The notes under the pieces were generated by a model. It saw nothing but the letters and a program-made list of their open reading frames with translations, ran no database searches and had not been told where the DNA came from. The translations under genes were made by a program, and so were the position numbers. This document shows positions 1-7,907 of a stretch of 7,907 bases of DNA, piece after piece. Position 1 is the first letter of the stretch. Each line of letters opens with the position of its first letter. The stretch is from Lysinibacillus sp. (GTDB lineage Bacteria > Bacillota > Bacilli > Bacillales_A > Planococcaceae): NCBI GenBank assembly GCA_012735355.1, contig JAAYHP010000354.1, positions 1 through 7,907 on the forward strand. The letters are read 5' to 3'.

Positions 1-1091
1 AAGCGATAAGCGAATCGAAAAAACCAGTCGTATTAGCTGGTGCTGGAGTACTCTTTGCAGAAGCACAAGAAGAATTGACTGAATTTGTTGAAAAATATAA
101 ATTGCCAGTCGTTAATACGTTACTTGGCCTTGGAAGTATCCACGGAGATCACGAATTAAACTACGGTATGGCAGGGATGCACGGTGCAGTAGTAGCCAAT
201 GATGCGATTACAAAGTCAGATTTGTTAATCAACATTGGTGCTCGCTTTGACGATCGACTAACAGGAGATACTTCTCGATTCGCACCGAATGCCAAAATTA
301 TTCACATTGATATAGACCCTGCAGAGATTGGAAAAAACATTCGTACAGATGTACCGATCGTTGCCGACGCAAAAGAAGCGTTAAAAGCATTATTGAAAAA
401 TGATTTCGAGGCACCAGATACAGCTGAATGGATTGATTACTTAAACAAAATGAGAGATGAATATCCATTCTGGTATGTGGAAGATGAACAAGAAATTTTA
501 CCTCAACAAATCATTGAAATGGTGCACACAATTACGAATGGTGACGCGATTGTAACAACGGATGTTGGTCAACATCAAATGTGGGCTGCCCAATATTATC
601 GCCAAAACCATTCCCACCAATGGGTTACATCCGGTGGCCTTGGAACGATGGGATTCGGTTTCCCTGCAGCAATTGGAGCGCAATTTGCAAAACCGGATAA
701 AAAAGTAATCTCTATTGTCGGAGATGCTGGATTCCAAATGACAAATCAAGAGCTTGCTCTTTTAAAAGAATTCAACCTACCAGTCAAAGTAATTATCATT
801 AACAATGCTGCTCTCGGCATGGTTCGTCAATGGCAAGAATTGTTTTATGATGGCAGATACTCACAAAGTTTAATGCCTGTACAACCAGATTTTGTGAAAT
901 TAGCGGAGGCCTTCGGTATAAAAGGTTACCGTATTAATACGATCGATGAAGCTGGTGGAATTTTAGAGGAAGCTATCAATTCTGACGAACCAGTAGTAGT
1001 TGACTGTCGAGTGAAACAATTAGAAAATGTTTATCCGATGGTACCATCTGGTAAAGCATTACACGAAATGGTAGGGGTGAAGAAGATTTGA
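1..1091 (+). CDS. ilvB: Acetolactate synthase large subunit, 5'-truncated by the window edge
   Basis: Catalytic subunit of acetohydroxyacid synthase (thiamine-diphosphate, FAD and Mg2+ dependent). It condenses two pyruvates to 2-acetolactate, or pyruvate with 2-oxobutyrate, as the first common step of valine/leucine/isoleucine synthesis in the cytoplasm. The reading frame is open from base 3, giving 362 visible residues against a usual length of about 570. Roughly 200 N-terminal residues (the PYR domain with the catalytic glutamate) therefore lie upstream. Visible are the central FAD/TH3 domain (starting near [10 protein letters not shown]) and the C-terminal PP domain. The ThDP/metal motif spans 720-806: GDAGFQM, then NN 26 residues after the D. 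GDA in place of the textbook GDG is, as I recall, also what B. subtilis IlvB has. [10 protein letters not shown] follows. The TTG at 75 is an internal Leu codon, not the start. The stop overlaps ilvH by 4 bp. Confidence 0.97.
   Translation, partial: AISESKKPVVLAGAGVLFAEAQEELTEFVEKYKLPVVNTLLGLGSIHGDHELNYGMAGMHGAVVANDAITKSDLLINIGARFDDRLTGDTSRFAPNAKIIHIDIDPAEIGKNIRTDVPIVADAKEALKALLKNDFEAPDTAEWIDYLNKMRDEYPFWYVEDEQEILPQQIIEMVHTITNGDAIVTTDVGQHQMWAAQYYRQNHSHQWVTSGGLGTMGFGFPAAIGAQFAKPDKKVISIVGDAGFQMTNQELALLKEFNLPVKVIIINNAALGMVRQWQELFYDGRYSQSLMPVQPDFVKLAEAFGIKGYRINTIDEAGGILEEAINSDEPVVVDCRVKQLENVYPMVPSGKALHEMVGVKKI
1073..1080 (+). promoter_or_regulatory. Ribosome binding site for ilvH, inside the ilvB end
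   Basis: AGGGGTGA lies inside the last codons of ilvB, 7 nt before the TTG at 1088. It supports the non-ATG start and translational coupling to ilvB. The next ATG in frame (within residues 20-25) would cut into the ACT domain. Confidence 0.8.
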
Positions 1092-1603
1092 AACGAGTAA
1101 TTACAGAAACAGTAATAAATCAAAGTGGCGTATTAAATCGTGTGACGGGTCTATTAATGAAAAGACAATTTAACATTGAATCAATTACAGTAGGTCATAC
1201 GGAACAGCCAAATATTTCAAAAATGACTTTTGTTGTTAATGTTGAAGACGATGTTAAACTCGAACAAATGATTAAACAATTGTCTAAGCAAATCGATGTG
1301 TTAAAGGTAAATGACATTACTGATAAGTCGATTGTTCTTCGTGAACTAGCTCTCGTAAAAGTCGTTTCACCTGCAAATTTAAGATTGGAAATGAATGCAA
1401 TCGTTGAACCGTTCCGACCACAAATTATCGATACATCGAAAAATGTTGTTACTTACCAAGTGGTTGGACACCCAGACAAAATCGATGCATTTATCGAACT
1501 CATTCGTCCATACGGAATTAAAGAGTTAACTCGTACTGGTGTTACAGCAACAGTACGAGAAGTACAAATTCAAGATCAAGTGCAGCTTTCTATCTTGAAA
1601 TAA
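1088..1603 (+). CDS. ilvH: Acetolactate synthase small (regulatory) subunit
   Basis: Regulatory subunit that activates IlvB and confers valine feedback inhibition. The 171-residue length is normal (B. subtilis IlvH is about 172). Residues 2 to about 76 form the ACT domain, with the [12 protein letters not shown] effector-site loop and [10 protein letters not shown]. Residues from about 90 to 160 form the IlvN-type C-terminal domain ([10 protein letters not shown]..., [13 protein letters not shown]). The start is TTG, chosen because it keeps the conserved [10 protein letters not shown]-terminus and has a well-placed Shine-Dalgarno site. The TTGA overlap with the ilvB stop suggests that the two subunits are made by coupled translation. 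The last codons and stop form the left arm of a hairpin that runs into the spacer before ilvC. Some annotations call the same gene ilvN. Confidence 0.97.
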   Translation: MKRVITETVINQSGVLNRVTGLLMKRQFNIESITVGHTEQPNISKMTFVVNVEDDVKLEQMIKQLSKQIDVLKVNDITDKSIVLRELALVKVVSPANLRLEMNAIVEPFRPQIIDTSKNVVTYQVVGHPDKIDAFIELIRPYGIKELTRTGVTATVREVQIQDQVQLSILK

Positions 1604-1661
1604 CCTTATTTCAAAGATAGTTAGTATATAAAATTTCAAGGGTAGTATTTCACTATCTTTG
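1590..1661 (+). repeat. Cluster of four complementary arms between ilvH and ilvC (alternative hairpins)
   Basis: Seen directly, there are four related arms. L1 (1590-1600, CTATCTTGAAA) overlaps the ilvH end. R1 is 1609-1620 (TTTCAAAGATAG). R2 is 1634-1645 (TTTCAAGGGTAG, 10/12 identical to R1). L2 is 1653-1661 (CTATCTTTG). L1 pairs with R1, and the stem extends through 1603/1606 with one bulged A and a tight loop around CC. R2 pairs with L2 (9 pairs including two G-U, 7-nt loop). R1 can instead pair perfectly with L2 (10 pairs counting 1621/1652), and L1 can pair with R2. No U-tract follows any stem, so these are not intrinsic terminators. In B. subtilis the ilv-leu mRNA is cleaved upstream of ilvC and the product is described as carrying a protective 5' stem-loop. 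An equivalent role here is an inference. Confidence 0.6.
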
Positions 1662-1703
1662 TTATTCAAAATAATTAAAATTATCAATAAATTAGGAATT
1701 TTT

Positions 1704-4273
<2,570 letters not shown>

Positions 4274-4312
4274 TTAGATTAAAGTTTTTTAGTTTTTTGT
4301 TCATATTTCTTT

Positions 4313-4350
4313 ACGCCATCAAATATTTTCATGTTTGATGGCGTTTGTTT
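4313..4350 (+). terminator. Intrinsic-terminator-like hairpin between leuA and leuB
   Basis: An 11-bp perfect stem, ACGCCATCAAA (4313-4323) with TTTGATGGCGT (4334-4344), extends inward by three further pairs (one G-U) to a 4-nt loop, TTTC (4327-4330). TTTGTTT follows on the + strand. The - strand orientation has no U-tract, so it reads as a + strand terminator 40 bp after the leuA stop. It sits inside the operon and would reduce transcription into leuBCD. The U-tract is interrupted by a G, so partial rather than full termination is likely. Confidence 0.78.
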
Positions 4351-4385
4351 AAAAAAAGCAGATATTTTAGGCTCGTGTAACCGAA

Positions 4386-4400
4386 AATTTTCATAAACTT
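4386..4400 (+). promoter_or_regulatory. Candidate CodY box upstream of leuB
   Basis: AATTTTCATAAACTT matches the CodY consensus AATTTTCWGAAAATT at 13 of 15 positions; the mismatches are at positions 9 and 13. It begins inside a 10-bp perfect palindrome, GAAAATTTTC (4383-4392), and ends 23 nt before the leuB ATG. CodY represses branched-chain amino acid genes in Bacillales when isoleucine/valine and GTP are high, so the place fits. In AT-rich DNA two-mismatch boxes also arise by chance, and I found no convincing sigma-A promoter beside it. Confidence 0.5.
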
Positions 4401-4408
4401 CAAAAAGA

Positions 4409-4414
4409 TAGGTG
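4409..4414 (+). promoter_or_regulatory. Ribosome binding site deciding the leuB start
   Basis: TAGGTG lies 9 nt before the ATG at 4424. An in-frame GTG at 4412 is part of this site and has no RBS of its own, which favours the ATG. GATAG (4407-4411) and CTATC (4419-4423) flank it and could form a weak 5-bp hairpin that partly covers the site. Confidence 0.7.
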
Positions 4415-4423
4415 TTTTCTATC

Positions 4424-5521
4424 ATGGAAAAGAAAATTACAGTTCTTCCTGGTGACGGGATTGGTCCAGAAATAGTCGCTAGTGCGGTTCGTGTTCTTCA
4501 AGCAATAGGGAAGCGCTATAAACATGATTTTCAACTAGCATATGCGGCCATTGGTGGTGCTGCCATCGATCAATTCAACAATCCGCTACCAGAAGAAACG
4601 ATTGAAACTTGTAAACAAAGCGATGCCATTTTACTTGGAGCTGTTGGTGGCCCAAAATGGGATAACAACCCACCAGAACTTAGACCTGAAAAAGGTTTGC
4701 TTCAAATTCGCAAAACATTCGATTTATTTGCAAACCTTCGTCCAGTTAAAGCATTTCCAAACCTATTAGACTCTTCTCCTTTAAAGCGAGAAGTAGCAGA
4801 AAACGTCGATTTACTGATTGATCGTGAATTAACAGGCGGAATTTACTTTGGTGAAAAGAAACGTACAGAAAATGAGGCAAGCGATTTAAACTACTACTCT
4901 CGTGCAGAAATTGAAAGAATTGTAGAAAATGCCTTTGAACTAGCGAGACTTCGTCGTGGGAAGCTTTGTTCCGTAGATAAAGCAAACGTTTTAGAAACTT
5001 CTCGTCTATGGCGTCAAATCGTAGAAGAGAAAAAAGAAAAATATCCTGATGTGGAAGTAGAACATAATTTAGTAGATTCTGTCGCTATGAAGTTAATTAC
5101 GAACCCTGGTCATTACGATGTTGTTGTAACGGATAATATGTTTGGAGATATTTTAAGTGATGAAGCTTCTGTAATTACTGGTTCACTAGGAGTGCTACCA
5201 TCCGCTTCCATTCGAGGAGATTCCTTTGGTCTTTATGAACCAATTCACGGTTCAGCACCAGATATTGCGGGACTTGGAATCGCAAATCCAGCTGCTACAA
5301 TTCTTTCGGTAGCAATGATGCTTCAATATTCCTTTGGTATGAAAGAAGAAGCAGCAGAAATTGAAAGAGCAGTAAATGCTGTGTTTGAAGATGGTTACTT
5401 CACAGCGGATTTAGCGAAAGATAAAGAAAATGCATTAACTACAGATGAATGGACAGATAAAGTCATTGCCGAAATCGATACAAATTTCGTAGCTGACAGT
5501 ATCATGGAATCATATATTTAG
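4424..5521 (+). CDS. leuB: 3-isopropylmalate dehydrogenase
   Basis: Oxidatively decarboxylates 3-isopropylmalate to 2-oxoisocaproate with NAD+ and a divalent metal; it is the last dedicated step before transamination to leucine. With the ATG start it has 365 residues, normal for the family. GDGIGPEI lies at 10-17. Substrate arginines R96, R106 and R134 are present, then Y141, K186 (SVDKANVLE) and metal-binding D218, D242 and D246 (TDNMFGDILSDEAS). The NAD loop is LYEPIHGSAPDIAG...NPAA. A longer form starting at GTG 4412 would add four residues (MFSI) but would start inside the Shine-Dalgarno site. It is the first gene after the internal terminator and candidate CodY box, so it may head a separately controlled leuBCD segment. 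leuC follows after 12 nt. Confidence 0.97.
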   Translation: MEKKITVLPGDGIGPEIVASAVRVLQAIGKRYKHDFQLAYAAIGGAAIDQFNNPLPEETIETCKQSDAILLGAVGGPKWDNNPPELRPEKGLLQIRKTFDLFANLRPVKAFPNLLDSSPLKREVAENVDLLIDRELTGGIYFGEKKRTENEASDLNYYSRAEIERIVENAFELARLRRGKLCSVDKANVLETSRLWRQIVEEKKEKYPDVEVEHNLVDSVAMKLITNPGHYDVVVTDNMFGDILSDEASVITGSLGVLPSASIRGDSFGLYEPIHGSAPDIAGLGIANPAATILSVAMMLQYSFGMKEEAAEIERAVNAVFEDGYFTADLAKDKENALTTDEWTDKVIAEIDTNFVADSIMESYI

Positions 5522-5533
5522 AGGGTGATGAAT

Positions 5534-6946
5534 ATGGCAAAAAATATTATAGAAAAAGTTTGGGAATCCCACGTAGTACATCGCGAAGAAGGGAAACCTG
5601 ATTTACTATACATCGATTTACATTTAATTCATGAAGTAACTTCTCCACAAGCTTTTGAAGGGTTAAGACTAGCTGGTCGTAAAGTTCGTCGTCCAGACCT
5701 ATGTTTTGCGACGATGGACCATAACGTACCAACTAGAGATATTTATACAATAAACGATCCGATTGCGAAAAAACAAATTAACACTTTAGCTGAAAATGCG
5801 AAAGAATTTGGTATTCAACTTGCGGATATTGGTCATCCAGATCAAGGGATTGTCCACGTTATTGGTCCAGAACTTGGTTTAACTCAACCAGGAAAAACAA
5901 TTGTATGTGGTGACTCCCATACATCAACTCACGGCGCTTTTGGTGCATTAGCATTTGGTATTGGTACATCTGAAGTTGAACACGTGCTTTCAACCCAAAC
6001 ATTATGGCAAAACAAACCGAAAACGATGGAAATTCGTGTGAACGGTAAATTAGGTGTAGGTGTAACTGCAAAAGATATCATTTTAGCGATTATTGCCAAA
6101 TGGGGTATCGGTGTAGGTACTGGTTACATCGTTGAATATACAGGAGAAGCGATTCGTAATCTTTCAATGGAAGAACGAATGACTGTATGTAATATGTCGA
6201 TTGAAGCTGGTGCAAAGGCTGGATTAATTTCACCGGATGAGAAAACAGTAGAATTTTTACGTGGTCGTCGCTTTGCTCCAAAAGAAGAATTTGAACAAGC
6301 GGCAGAATACTGGTTAAGCTTAGCATCTGATCCAGGTTGTACGTACGATAAAGTGCTAGAAATTGACGCAAGTGAAATTGAGCCGATTGTTACTTGGGGT
6401 ACAAATCCATCGATGGGTACTGGAGTAACAAAAAATGTACCGACTGTGGATGACTATGAATCGGAAACGGATAAAGCTGCCCTTCGAAAAGCCCTTGAAT
6501 ACATGGGATTAGAAGAAGGTCAACCAATTACATCCATAGAAATTCAACATGTATTTATTGGTTCATGTACGAACTCAAGACTTTCTGACTTACGAACAGC
6601 AGCAAGTATCGTAAAAGGAAAGAAACTTGCACCAGGTGTGCGTGGTATCGTAGTTCCTGGCTCTCATTCTACGAAAAAAGCAGCTGAAGAGGAAGGTTTA
6701 GATAAAATCTTTATTGAAGCTGGTTTTGAATGGCGTAATTCAGGATGTTCCGCTTGTTTAGGTATGAACGAAGACATTATTCCTCCGGGCGAACGTTGTG
6801 CTTCAACGTCCAATCGAAACTTTGAAGGTCGTCAAGGAGCAGGGGCTCGCACGCACTTAGTGAGTCCAGCGATGGCTGCAGCTGCGGCGATTGCAGGCCA
6901 TTTCGTTGATGTTCGAGAATTTGTGAAACAAGAACAAGAAGCTTAA
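5534..6946 (+). CDS. leuC: 3-isopropylmalate dehydratase large subunit
   Basis: With LeuD it forms isopropylmalate isomerase, an aconitase-family [4Fe-4S] enzyme that moves the hydroxyl of 2-isopropylmalate to give 3-isopropylmalate via a dehydrated intermediate. The form chosen is 470 residues. The cluster cysteines are C345 ([12 protein letters not shown]), C405 and C408 (SGCSACLGM). [12 protein letters not shown] lies at 126-137, [11 protein letters not shown] in the middle, and [21 protein letters not shown] near the C-terminus. The start is ATG 5534, with GAGGGTGAT (5521-5529) as a strong RBS overlapping the leuB stop. GTG 5525 and ATG 5528 lie within that RBS and are disfavoured. The short gap on either side supports co-transcription with leuB and leuD. 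Confidence 0.97.
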   Translation: MAKNIIEKVWESHVVHREEGKPDLLYIDLHLIHEVTSPQAFEGLRLAGRKVRRPDLCFATMDHNVPTRDIYTINDPIAKKQINTLAENAKEFGIQLADIGHPDQGIVHVIGPELGLTQPGKTIVCGDSHTSTHGAFGALAFGIGTSEVEHVLSTQTLWQNKPKTMEIRVNGKLGVGVTAKDIILAIIAKWGIGVGTGYIVEYTGEAIRNLSMEERMTVCNMSIEAGAKAGLISPDEKTVEFLRGRRFAPKEEFEQAAEYWLSLASDPGCTYDKVLEIDASEIEPIVTWGTNPSMGTGVTKNVPTVDDYESETDKAALRKALEYMGLEEGQPITSIEIQHVFIGSCTNSRLSDLRTAASIVKGKKLAPGVRGIVVPGSHSTKKAAEEEGLDKIFIEAGFEWRNSGCSACLGMNEDIIPPGERCASTSNRNFEGRQGAGARTHLVSPAMAAAAAIAGHFVDVREFVKQEQEA

Positions 6947-6966
6947 GTTAAAGGTGGGTATACAGA

Positions 6967-7560
6967 ATGGAACCTATTAATATTGTAAAAAGTGTAATAG
7001 CACCGTTAGATCGAAAAAATGTCGATACAGACCAAATCATCTCAAAAGAATTTTTAAAACGCATTGAACGTACAGGTTTTGGAAAATATTTATTCTACCA
7101 TTGGCGTTATGACGAAAATGGAAATGAAATTCCTGATTTCGTTTTAAACAAACCGGAATATAAAGGTTCTGAAATTCTCGTAGCACAAGACAACTTCGGT
7201 TGTGGATCTTCCCGTGAACACGCTCCTTGGGCAATTTTAGATTATGGATTTAAAGTAGTGATTGCACCAAGCTTTGCAGATATTTTCCATAACAACTGCT
7301 TCAAAAATGGGATTTTACCAGTAGTATTAACGGAAGTGGAATGTGATGAATTGCTAGCTAAAGGGTTGGAAAAACCGTATACAGTTGAAGTAAACTTAGA
7401 AGAGCAAACAGTCACAGGGGAAGATGGTAAAGTTTATCGATTTAATATAGATCCTTATTATAAAGAAATGTTATTAAATGGTTGGGATGAAATTGCATTA
7501 ACATTTAAATATGAAGATGCAATTAAAGCCTACGAAGAGAAAAGAATCGTATTTAAATAA
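6967..7560 (+). CDS. leuD: 3-isopropylmalate dehydratase small subunit
   Basis: Swivel-domain subunit that completes the isopropylmalate isomerase active site with LeuC. At 197 residues it is the usual length for the bacterial LeuD type-1 form. VDTDQIISKEFLKRI is near the N-terminus (19-33). The substrate-binding NFGCGSSREHAPWA is at 76-89, with the catalytic-loop S81, S82 and R83. SFADIFHNNCFKNGILP lies at 102-118. The RBS AAAGGTGGG ends 8 nt before the ATG, and leuC ends 20 nt upstream. It is the last gene of the operon: a terminator starts 8 nt after its stop. Confidence 0.97.
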   Translation: MEPINIVKSVIAPLDRKNVDTDQIISKEFLKRIERTGFGKYLFYHWRYDENGNEIPDFVLNKPEYKGSEILVAQDNFGCGSSREHAPWAILDYGFKVVIAPSFADIFHNNCFKNGILPVVLTEVECDELLAKGLEKPYTVEVNLEEQTVTGEDGKVYRFNIDPYYKEMLLNGWDEIALTFKYEDAIKAYEEKRIVFK

Positions 7561-7568
7561 TAGTTGAT

Positions 7569-7593
7569 GGACGTCTATTTAGGCGTCCTTTTT
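7569..7593 (+). terminator. Operon terminator after leuD
   Basis: GGACGTCT (7569-7576) pairs with AGGCGTCC (7581-7588), 8 bp including one G-U, around an ATTT loop. Five Ts follow at once (7589-7593). This is a compact intrinsic terminator for the + strand operon. Confidence 0.85.
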
Positions 7594-7596
7594 AAT

Positions 7597-7637
7597 AAAA
7601 AAAGTCGGTTAATCTATAAAGGGATTAACCGACTTTT
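7597..7637 (-). terminator. Terminator of the small - strand gene (possibly bidirectional)
   Basis: GTCGGTTAATC (7604-7614) pairs perfectly with GATTAACCGAC (7623-7633), flanked by AAAA/TTTT pairs and a loop of about 6-8 nt. Read on the - strand the stem is followed by seven Us (complement of 7597-7603), so it terminates the gene ending at 7665. On the + strand only four Ts follow, making it a backup terminator for the leu operon. Confidence 0.85.
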
Positions 7638-7664
7638 CAATATATAGAGAAAGGAAAGGGATAG

Positions 7665-7847
7665 TTAACCGAGTAATTGGTGTTTCACGACTTCATAAGC
7701 TTGGCAAATTTTATCGTGCTCATCTTCATGATGACAATCTATCATATCATTCGCTAAATGGTATAAATCTTTTTCTGAATGCATTGCCACATTGGCCATG
7801 ACTTGAGCTAATAATTGCTCTACATAGAATTCAATGTGAGGACTCAT
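7665..7847 (-). CDS. Small His/Cys/acid-rich protein of unknown function (60 residues)
   Basis: I do not recognise this family. The gene is credible because AAAGGAGG lies 8 nt upstream of its ATG, it has its own terminator 27 bp after the stop, and it is the only reading frame in this stretch with such signals. The product is predicted to be cytoplasmic and mostly helical, with no signal peptide or membrane segment. The first half is an amphipathic run (residues 5-32). The centre is the dense cluster CHHEDEHDKIC (38-48), with C38, H39, H40, H44 and C48. There are seven histidines and two cysteines in 60 residues. Metal binding is possible from composition alone but unproven. It is convergent with the leucine operon and so not part of that unit. 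Its frame is complete, so it is not a remnant. Confidence 0.8.
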   Translation of the reverse strand: MSPHIEFYVEQLLAQVMANVAMHSEKDLYHLANDMIDCHHEDEHDKICQAYEVVKHQLLG

Positions 7848-7855
7848 GATTTACG

Positions 7856-7860
7856 CCTCC
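7856..7860 (-). promoter_or_regulatory. Ribosome binding site of the small - strand gene
   Basis: On the - strand GGAGG (within AAAGGAGGCG) is 8 nt before the ATG at 7847. It is a near-ideal Bacillales Shine-Dalgarno site and the best evidence that this short frame is translated. Confidence 0.88.
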
Positions 7861-7867
7861 TTTATTG

Positions 7868-7886
7868 AAATAAAAGTATTTTATTT
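7868..7886. repeat. A/T inverted repeat upstream of the small - strand gene
   Basis: AAATAAAA (7868-7875) and TTTTATTT (7879-7886) form a perfect 8-bp dyad around GTA, between the candidate -10 and the RBS. It could be an operator or a weak mRNA hairpin, but pure A/T dyads arise easily by chance in such DNA. Confidence 0.35.
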
Positions 7887-7892
7887 ACTTTC

Positions 7893-7898
7893 ATCATA
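7893..7898 (-). promoter_or_regulatory. Candidate -10 element for the small - strand gene
   Basis: TATGAT on the - strand matches the sigma-A -10 consensus at 5 of 6 positions and lies about 45 nt upstream of the start codon. A matching -35 would fall beyond the window edge, so it cannot be tested here. Confidence 0.35.
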
Positions 7899-7907
7899 GT
7901 ATTACAG

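Noticed and set aside
75..77. TTG at 75 as the start of ilvB
   Set aside because: The frame is open upstream to base 3 and the upstream residues ([10 protein letters not shown]...) match the IlvB central domain, so the gene runs off the window edge.
1590..1620. The hairpin at the ilvH end as an intrinsic terminator
   Set aside because: No U-tract follows; the sequence after the stem is TTAGTATATAA.
1659..1687. TTGTTA-N17-TATCAA as a promoter for ilvC
   Set aside because: Each hexamer matches only 4/6 in AT-rich DNA where such hits are expected; mRNA processing is a simpler explanation of separate ilvC expression.
4331..4396. A 21-codon frame (ATG...TAA) in the leuA-leuB gap, as a leucine leader peptide
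   Set aside because: It has no ribosome binding site, its ATG partly lies in the terminator loop, and it has only two scattered Leu codons rather than a run.
4412..4414. GTG at 4412 as the leuB start
   Set aside because: It lies within the Shine-Dalgarno site that serves ATG 4424 and has no RBS of its own; MEKKITVLPGDGIG is the expected N-terminus.
4274..4423. A T-box or other riboswitch in the leuA-leuB gap
   Set aside because: The gap is only 150 bp with one hairpin before the CodY box; I see no T-box-like specifier domain or alternative antiterminator arm.
5525..5530. GTG 5525 or ATG 5528 as the leuC start
   Set aside because: Both fall inside the RBS GAGGGTGAT; ATG 5534 has correct spacing from the GAGGG core (8 nt).
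7677..7757. Hydrophobic 26-codon + strand frame (TTG start) opposite the small gene, resembling a type I toxin
   Set aside because: Its nearest purine-rich site is 16 nt away and it is antisense to a gene with much better signals; the hydrophobicity follows from the opposite strand's codons.

Overview
The window is a stretch of a branched-chain amino acid biosynthesis operon in the order ilvB(partial)-ilvH-ilvC-leuA-leuB-leuC-leuD, all on the + strand. It is followed by a convergent pair of terminators and one small uncharacterised gene on the - strand. Gene order, AT-rich codon choice, strong AGGAGG-type ribosome binding sites, the TTG and GTG starts, and proteins resembling the Bacillus IlvB/IlvH/IlvC/LeuABCD set all point to a low-GC Firmicute of the order Bacillales. 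A Planococcaceae-like genus (the Lysinibacillus/Ureibacillus type) is my guess from general resemblance only. The window begins inside ilvB, so the operon promoter and any leader (a leucine T-box in B. subtilis) lie outside it.

Layout: 1-1091 is the C-terminal two thirds of the acetolactate synthase large subunit. 1088-1603 is its regulatory subunit, overlapping by 4 bp. 1604-1718 is an AT-rich spacer carrying a cluster of complementary repeats. 1719-2732 is ketol-acid reductoisomerase. 2729-4273 is 2-isopropylmalate synthase, again overlapping by 4 bp. 4274-4423 is a 150-bp spacer with an intrinsic-terminator-like hairpin and a near-consensus CodY box. 4424-5521, 5534-6946 and 6967-7560 are leuB, leuC and leuD, tightly spaced. 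7569-7637 holds two terminators, and 7665-7847 (-) is a 60-residue His/Cys/acid-rich protein of unknown function with its own good ribosome binding site.

Function: IlvB/IlvH condense pyruvate (or pyruvate plus 2-oxobutyrate) and IlvC makes the dihydroxyacid. The dehydratase IlvD is not in the window. LeuA, LeuCD and LeuB then carry 2-oxoisovalerate to 2-oxoisocaproate, the leucine precursor. All catalytic motifs I checked are intact and I saw no frameshift.

I do not see a previously undescribed system here; the coding content is ordinary. The points that merit a second look are non-coding: the internal terminator plus CodY box that appear to split leuBCD from the upstream genes, the alternative-pairing repeats before ilvC, and the unrecognised small gene at the end.
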